The translations under genes were made by a program, and so were the position numbers. The notes under the pieces were generated by a model. It was not told the DNA's origin and did no database searches. It worked only from the letters and a program-made list of their open reading frames with translations. A stretch of DNA of 64,000 bases from NCBI RefSeq assembly GCF_910591885.1, contig NW_025963677.1, positions 1 through 64,000 of the forward strand. Direction: 5' to 3'. This stretch comes from Bombus terrestris. Its lineage: Eukaryota; Arthropoda; Insecta; Hymenoptera; Apidae. Below are positions 61,261 to 64,000 of this stretch, one piece after another; the first letter of the stretch is position 1; each line of letters begins with the position of its first letter.

Positions 61261-64000
61261 GGTCCCACGTTGTCCCACGTTGTCCCACGGTGTCCAACGA
61301 TGTCCAACGGTGTCCCACGTTGTCCAACGGTGTCCCACGTTGTCCCACGTTGTCCCACGTTGTCCCACGTTGTCCCACGATGTCCCACGTTGTCCCACGT
61401 TGTCCCACGTTGTCCCACGTTGTCCCACGTTGTCCCACGTTGTCCCACGTTGTCCCACGTTGTCCCACGTTGTCCCACGTTGTCCCACGGTGTCCAACGA
61501 TGTCCAACGGTGTCCAACGGTGTCCCACGGTGTCCAACGGTGTCCCACGTTGTCCCACGTTGTCCCACGTTGTCCCACGTTGTCCCACGTTGTCCCACGT
61601 TGTCCCACGTTGTCCCACGTTGTCCCACGTTGTCCAACGATGTCCAACGGTGTCCCACGTTGTCCCACGTTGTTCCATGGTTTCCCACGTTGTCCCACGT
61701 TGTCCCACGTTGTCCCACGGTGTCCAACGATGTCCAACGGTGTCCAACGGTGTCCAACGGTGTCCAACGGTGTCCCACGTTGTCCCACGTTGTCCCACGT
61801 TGTCCCACGGTGTCCAACGATGTCCAACGGTGTCCCACGTTGTCCCACGTTGTCCCACGTTGTCCCACGTTGTCCCACGTTGTCCCACGATGTCCCACGT
61901 TGTCCCACGTTGTCCCACGTTGTCCCACGTTGTCCCACGTTGTCCCACGTTGTCCCACGTTGTCCCACGTTGTCCCACGTTGTCCCACGTTGTCCCACGT
62001 TGTCCCACGTTGTCCCACGTTGTCCCACGGTGTCCAACGGTGTCCAACGATGTCCCACGTTGTCCCACGTTGTCCCACGTTGTCCCACGTTGTCCCACGA
62101 TGTCCCACGTTGTCCCACGTTGTCCCACGGTGTCCAACGATGTCCAACGGTGTCCAACGGTGTCCAACGGTGTCCAACGGTGTCCCACGTTGTCCCACGT
62201 TGTCCCACGTTGTCCCACGGTGTCCAACGATGTCCAACGGTGTCCCACGTTGTCCCACGTTGTCCCACGTTGTCCCACGTTGTCCCACGTTGTCCCACGA
62301 TGTCCCACGTTGTCCCACGTTGTCCCACGTTGTCCCACGTTGTCCCACGTTGTCCCACGTTGTCCCACGTTGTCCCACGTTGTCCCACGGTGTCCAACGA
62401 TGTCCAACGGTGTCCAACGGTGTCCAACGGTGTCCAACGGTGTCCCACGTTGTCCCACGTTGTCCCACGTTGTCCCACGGTGTCCAACGATGTCCAACGG
62501 TGTCCCACGTTGTCCCACGTTGTCCCACGTTGTCCCACGATGTCCCACGTTGTCCCACGTTGTCCCACGTTGTCCCACGTTGTCCCACGGTGTCCAACGA
62601 TGTCCAACGATGTCCAACGGTGTCCCACGTTGTCCCACGTTGTTCCATGGTTTCCCACGTTGTCCCACGTTGTCCCACGTTGTCCCACGGTGTCCAACGA
62701 TGTCCAACGGTGTCCAACGGTGTCCAACGGTGTCCAACGGTGTCCCACGTTGTCCCACGTTGTCCCACGTTGTCCCACGTTGTCCCACGTTGTCCCACGA
62801 TGTCCCACGTTGTCCCACGTTGTCCCACGTTGTCCCACGGTGTCCAACGATGTCCAACGGTGTCCCACGTTGTCCAACGGTGTCCCACGTTGTCCCACGT
62901 TGTCCCACGTTGCCCCACGTTGTCCCACGATGTCCCACGTTGTCCCACGTTGTCCCACGTTGTCCCACGTTGTCCCACGTTGTCCCACGTTGTCCCACGT
63001 TGTCCCACGTTGTCCCACGTTGTCCCACGTTGTCCCACGTTGTCCCACGGTGTCCAACGATGTCCAACGGTGTCCAACGGTGTCCCACGGTGTCCAACGG
63101 TGTCCCACGGTGTCCAACGGTGTCCCACGTTGTCCCACGTTGTCCCACATTGTCCCACGTTGTCCCACGTTGTCCCACGTTGTCCCACGTTGTCCAACGA
63201 TGTCCAACGGTGTCCCACGTTGTCACACGTTGTTCCATGGTTTCCCACGTTGTCCCACGTTGTCCCACGTTGTCCCACGGTGTCCAACGATGTCCAACGG
63301 TGTCCAACGGTGTCCAACGGTGTCCAACGGTGTCCAACGGTGTCCCACGTTGTCCCACGTTGTCCCACGTTGTCCCACGGTGTCCAACGATGTCCAACGG
63401 TGTCCCACGTTGTCCCACGTTGTCTCACGTTGTCCCACGTTGTCCCACGTTGTCCCACGATGTCCCACGTTGTCCCACGTTGTCCCACGTTGTCCCACGT
63501 TGTCCCACGTTGTCCCACGTTGTCCCACGTTGTCCCACGTTGTCCCACGTTGTCCCACGTTGTCCCACGTTGTCCCACGTTGTCCCACGTTGTCCCACGT
63601 TGTCCCACGGTGTCCAACGGTGTCCAACGATGTCCCACGTTGTCCCACGTTGTCCCACGTTGTCCCACGTTGTCCCACGATGTCCCACGTTGTCCCACGT
63701 TGTCCCACGTTGTCCCACGTTGTCCCACGTTGTCCCACGTTGTCCCACGTTGTCCCACGTTGTCCCACGTTGTCCCACGGTGTCCAACGATGTCCAACGG
63801 TGTCCAGCGATGTCCAACGGTGTCCCACGTTGTCCCACGTTTTCCCACGTTGTCCCACGTTGTCCCACGGTGTCCAACGATGTCCAACGATGTCCAACGG
63901 TGTCCCACGTTGTCCCACGTTGTTCCATGGTTTCCCACGTTGTCCCACGTTGTCCCACGTTGTCCCACGGTGTCCAACGATGTCCAACGGTGTCCAACGG
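61261..64000. repeat. Three-copy higher-order repeat, copy 3 (right edge open)
   Basis: It starts with GGTCCCACGT and has the TGTTCCATGG cassette at 61671, TGTCACACGT at 63221 and TGTCCAGCGA at 63801. The distance from GGTCCCACGT to TGTCACACGT is 1,960 bp, against 1,090 to 1,160 bp in copies 2 and 1, so this copy has gained roughly 0.8-0.9 kb. A private TGTCTCACGT lies at 63421. The window ends within the copy. Confidence 0.8.

Larger units (their letters stand above)
1..64000. repeat. 10-bp tandem satellite array, consensus TGTCCCACGT, about 6,400 units
   Basis: Every ten-base block from base 1 to 64000 is the consensus or a one- to three-base variant of it, and the register never shifts. 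Both ends are open, so the true array is longer. The consensus is 60% GC and strongly strand-skewed: four C against two G and three T against one A on the + strand. Main variants are TGTCCAACGG, TGTCCAACGA, TGTCCCACGG and TGTCCCACGA. Rare ones include TGTTCCATGG, TTTCCCACGT, TGTCCAGCGA, TGTCCAAAGG and TGTCCGACGT. No single-copy sequence, mobile element, RNA gene or spacer interrupts it. I do not recognise the satellite as a named family. The eukaryotic origin is inferred from size and organisation; I know of no bacterial locus of this kind. Confidence 0.98.

Noticed and set aside
2355..63997. Minus-strand open reading frames of up to 10,410 codons (for example 28185-59417, 2355-18728, 18750-28178, 42278-54907, 54944-63418)
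   Set aside because: They are the decapeptide translation of the satellite. The starts I checked are GTG or TTG triplets (18726-18728 and 59415-59417), the frames overlap each other on the same strand, and they end only at chance point mutations. There is no signal peptide, domain, non-repeat terminus, codon bias or promoter.
50..64000. Plus-strand ATG-started frames (ATG wherever a unit ending in CGA meets the next TGTC), open to the window end
   Set aside because: The same property of the unit explains them. All three + frames are stop-free over the whole window, which no real gene arrangement would produce.
1..64000. CRISPR array
   Set aside because: Units are contiguous and 10 bp long, with no unique spacers, leader or cas genes.
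1..64000. Telomeric repeat
   Set aside because: The G-rich strand ACGTGGGACA is not a TTAGGG-, TTTAGGG- or TTAGG-type repeat. Variant content and nested duplications are unlike telomerase product, although a subtelomeric position is possible.
1..64000. CENP-B box
   Set aside because: The core pattern TTCG-N4-A-N2-CGGG is absent; the array has neither TTCG nor CGGG in that arrangement. A centromeric role cannot be claimed from sequence.
1..64000. Intrinsic terminators, promoters, tRNA or rRNA genes, insertion sequences
   Set aside because: No stem-loop with a T tract, no -10/-35 or TATA-like element, no inverted terminal repeats and no non-satellite stretch of even 30 bases was seen.

Overview
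The whole 64 kb window is one uninterrupted tandem array of a 10-bp satellite and contains no gene that I can support. The consensus unit on the + strand is TGTCCCACGT (reverse complement ACGTGGGACA). The array starts before base 1 and continues past base 64000. Read in blocks of ten from base 1, every unit stays in register to the end, so there are 6,400 consecutive units with no net single-base insertion or deletion visible. Array length, base composition and layered higher-order structure point to a eukaryotic satellite block, as in pericentromeric, subtelomeric or other heterochromatin. No flanking single-copy sequence is present, so I cannot name the organism or the chromosomal position.

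Five unit types make up nearly everything: A = TGTCCCACGT (the majority), B = TGTCCAACGG, C = TGTCCAACGA, D = TGTCCCACGG and E = TGTCCCACGA. Variation sits almost entirely at unit positions 6 (C or A) and 10 (T, G or A), and the two positions are linked. Runs of A alternate with short B/C blocks, usually entered through a D unit. A rarer cassette, TGTTCCATGG followed by TTTCCCACGT, recurs every few hundred bases to about 2 kb and carries an NcoI-type CCATGG palindrome.

Above the 10-bp level the array is built from nested duplications that can be traced by shared rare variants. Bases 1 to about 16,380 recur at 25,831 to about 43,080. The shift is exactly 25,830 bp over the first 12 kb, then 26,700 bp after one block is replaced by a longer one near 38.1-39.5 kb. 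Inside each of these copies there is a 5.28-kb-spaced duplication (6.15 kb in the second copy). Further tandem duplications lie at 24.5-29.4 kb (about 3.6 kb), 43.2-49.3 kb (about 3.1 kb), 50.6-52.2 kb (about 0.91 kb) and 55.8-64.0 kb (2.5 to 3 kb, three copies). The segment 16.4-24.5 kb is the same satellite, but I did not establish which other segment it was copied from.

The very long open reading frames are a by-product of the repeat. Neither strand of the unit contains a stop trinucleotide in any rotation, and 10 is not a multiple of 3, so all three frames of a strand encode the same decapeptide. They start at GTG or TTG triplets and end at chance point mutations. More interesting properties are a GGG every 10 bases with 7-base spacers on the minus strand, one CpG per unit kept in nearly all units, exact 10-bp periodicity, and the nested duplication history.
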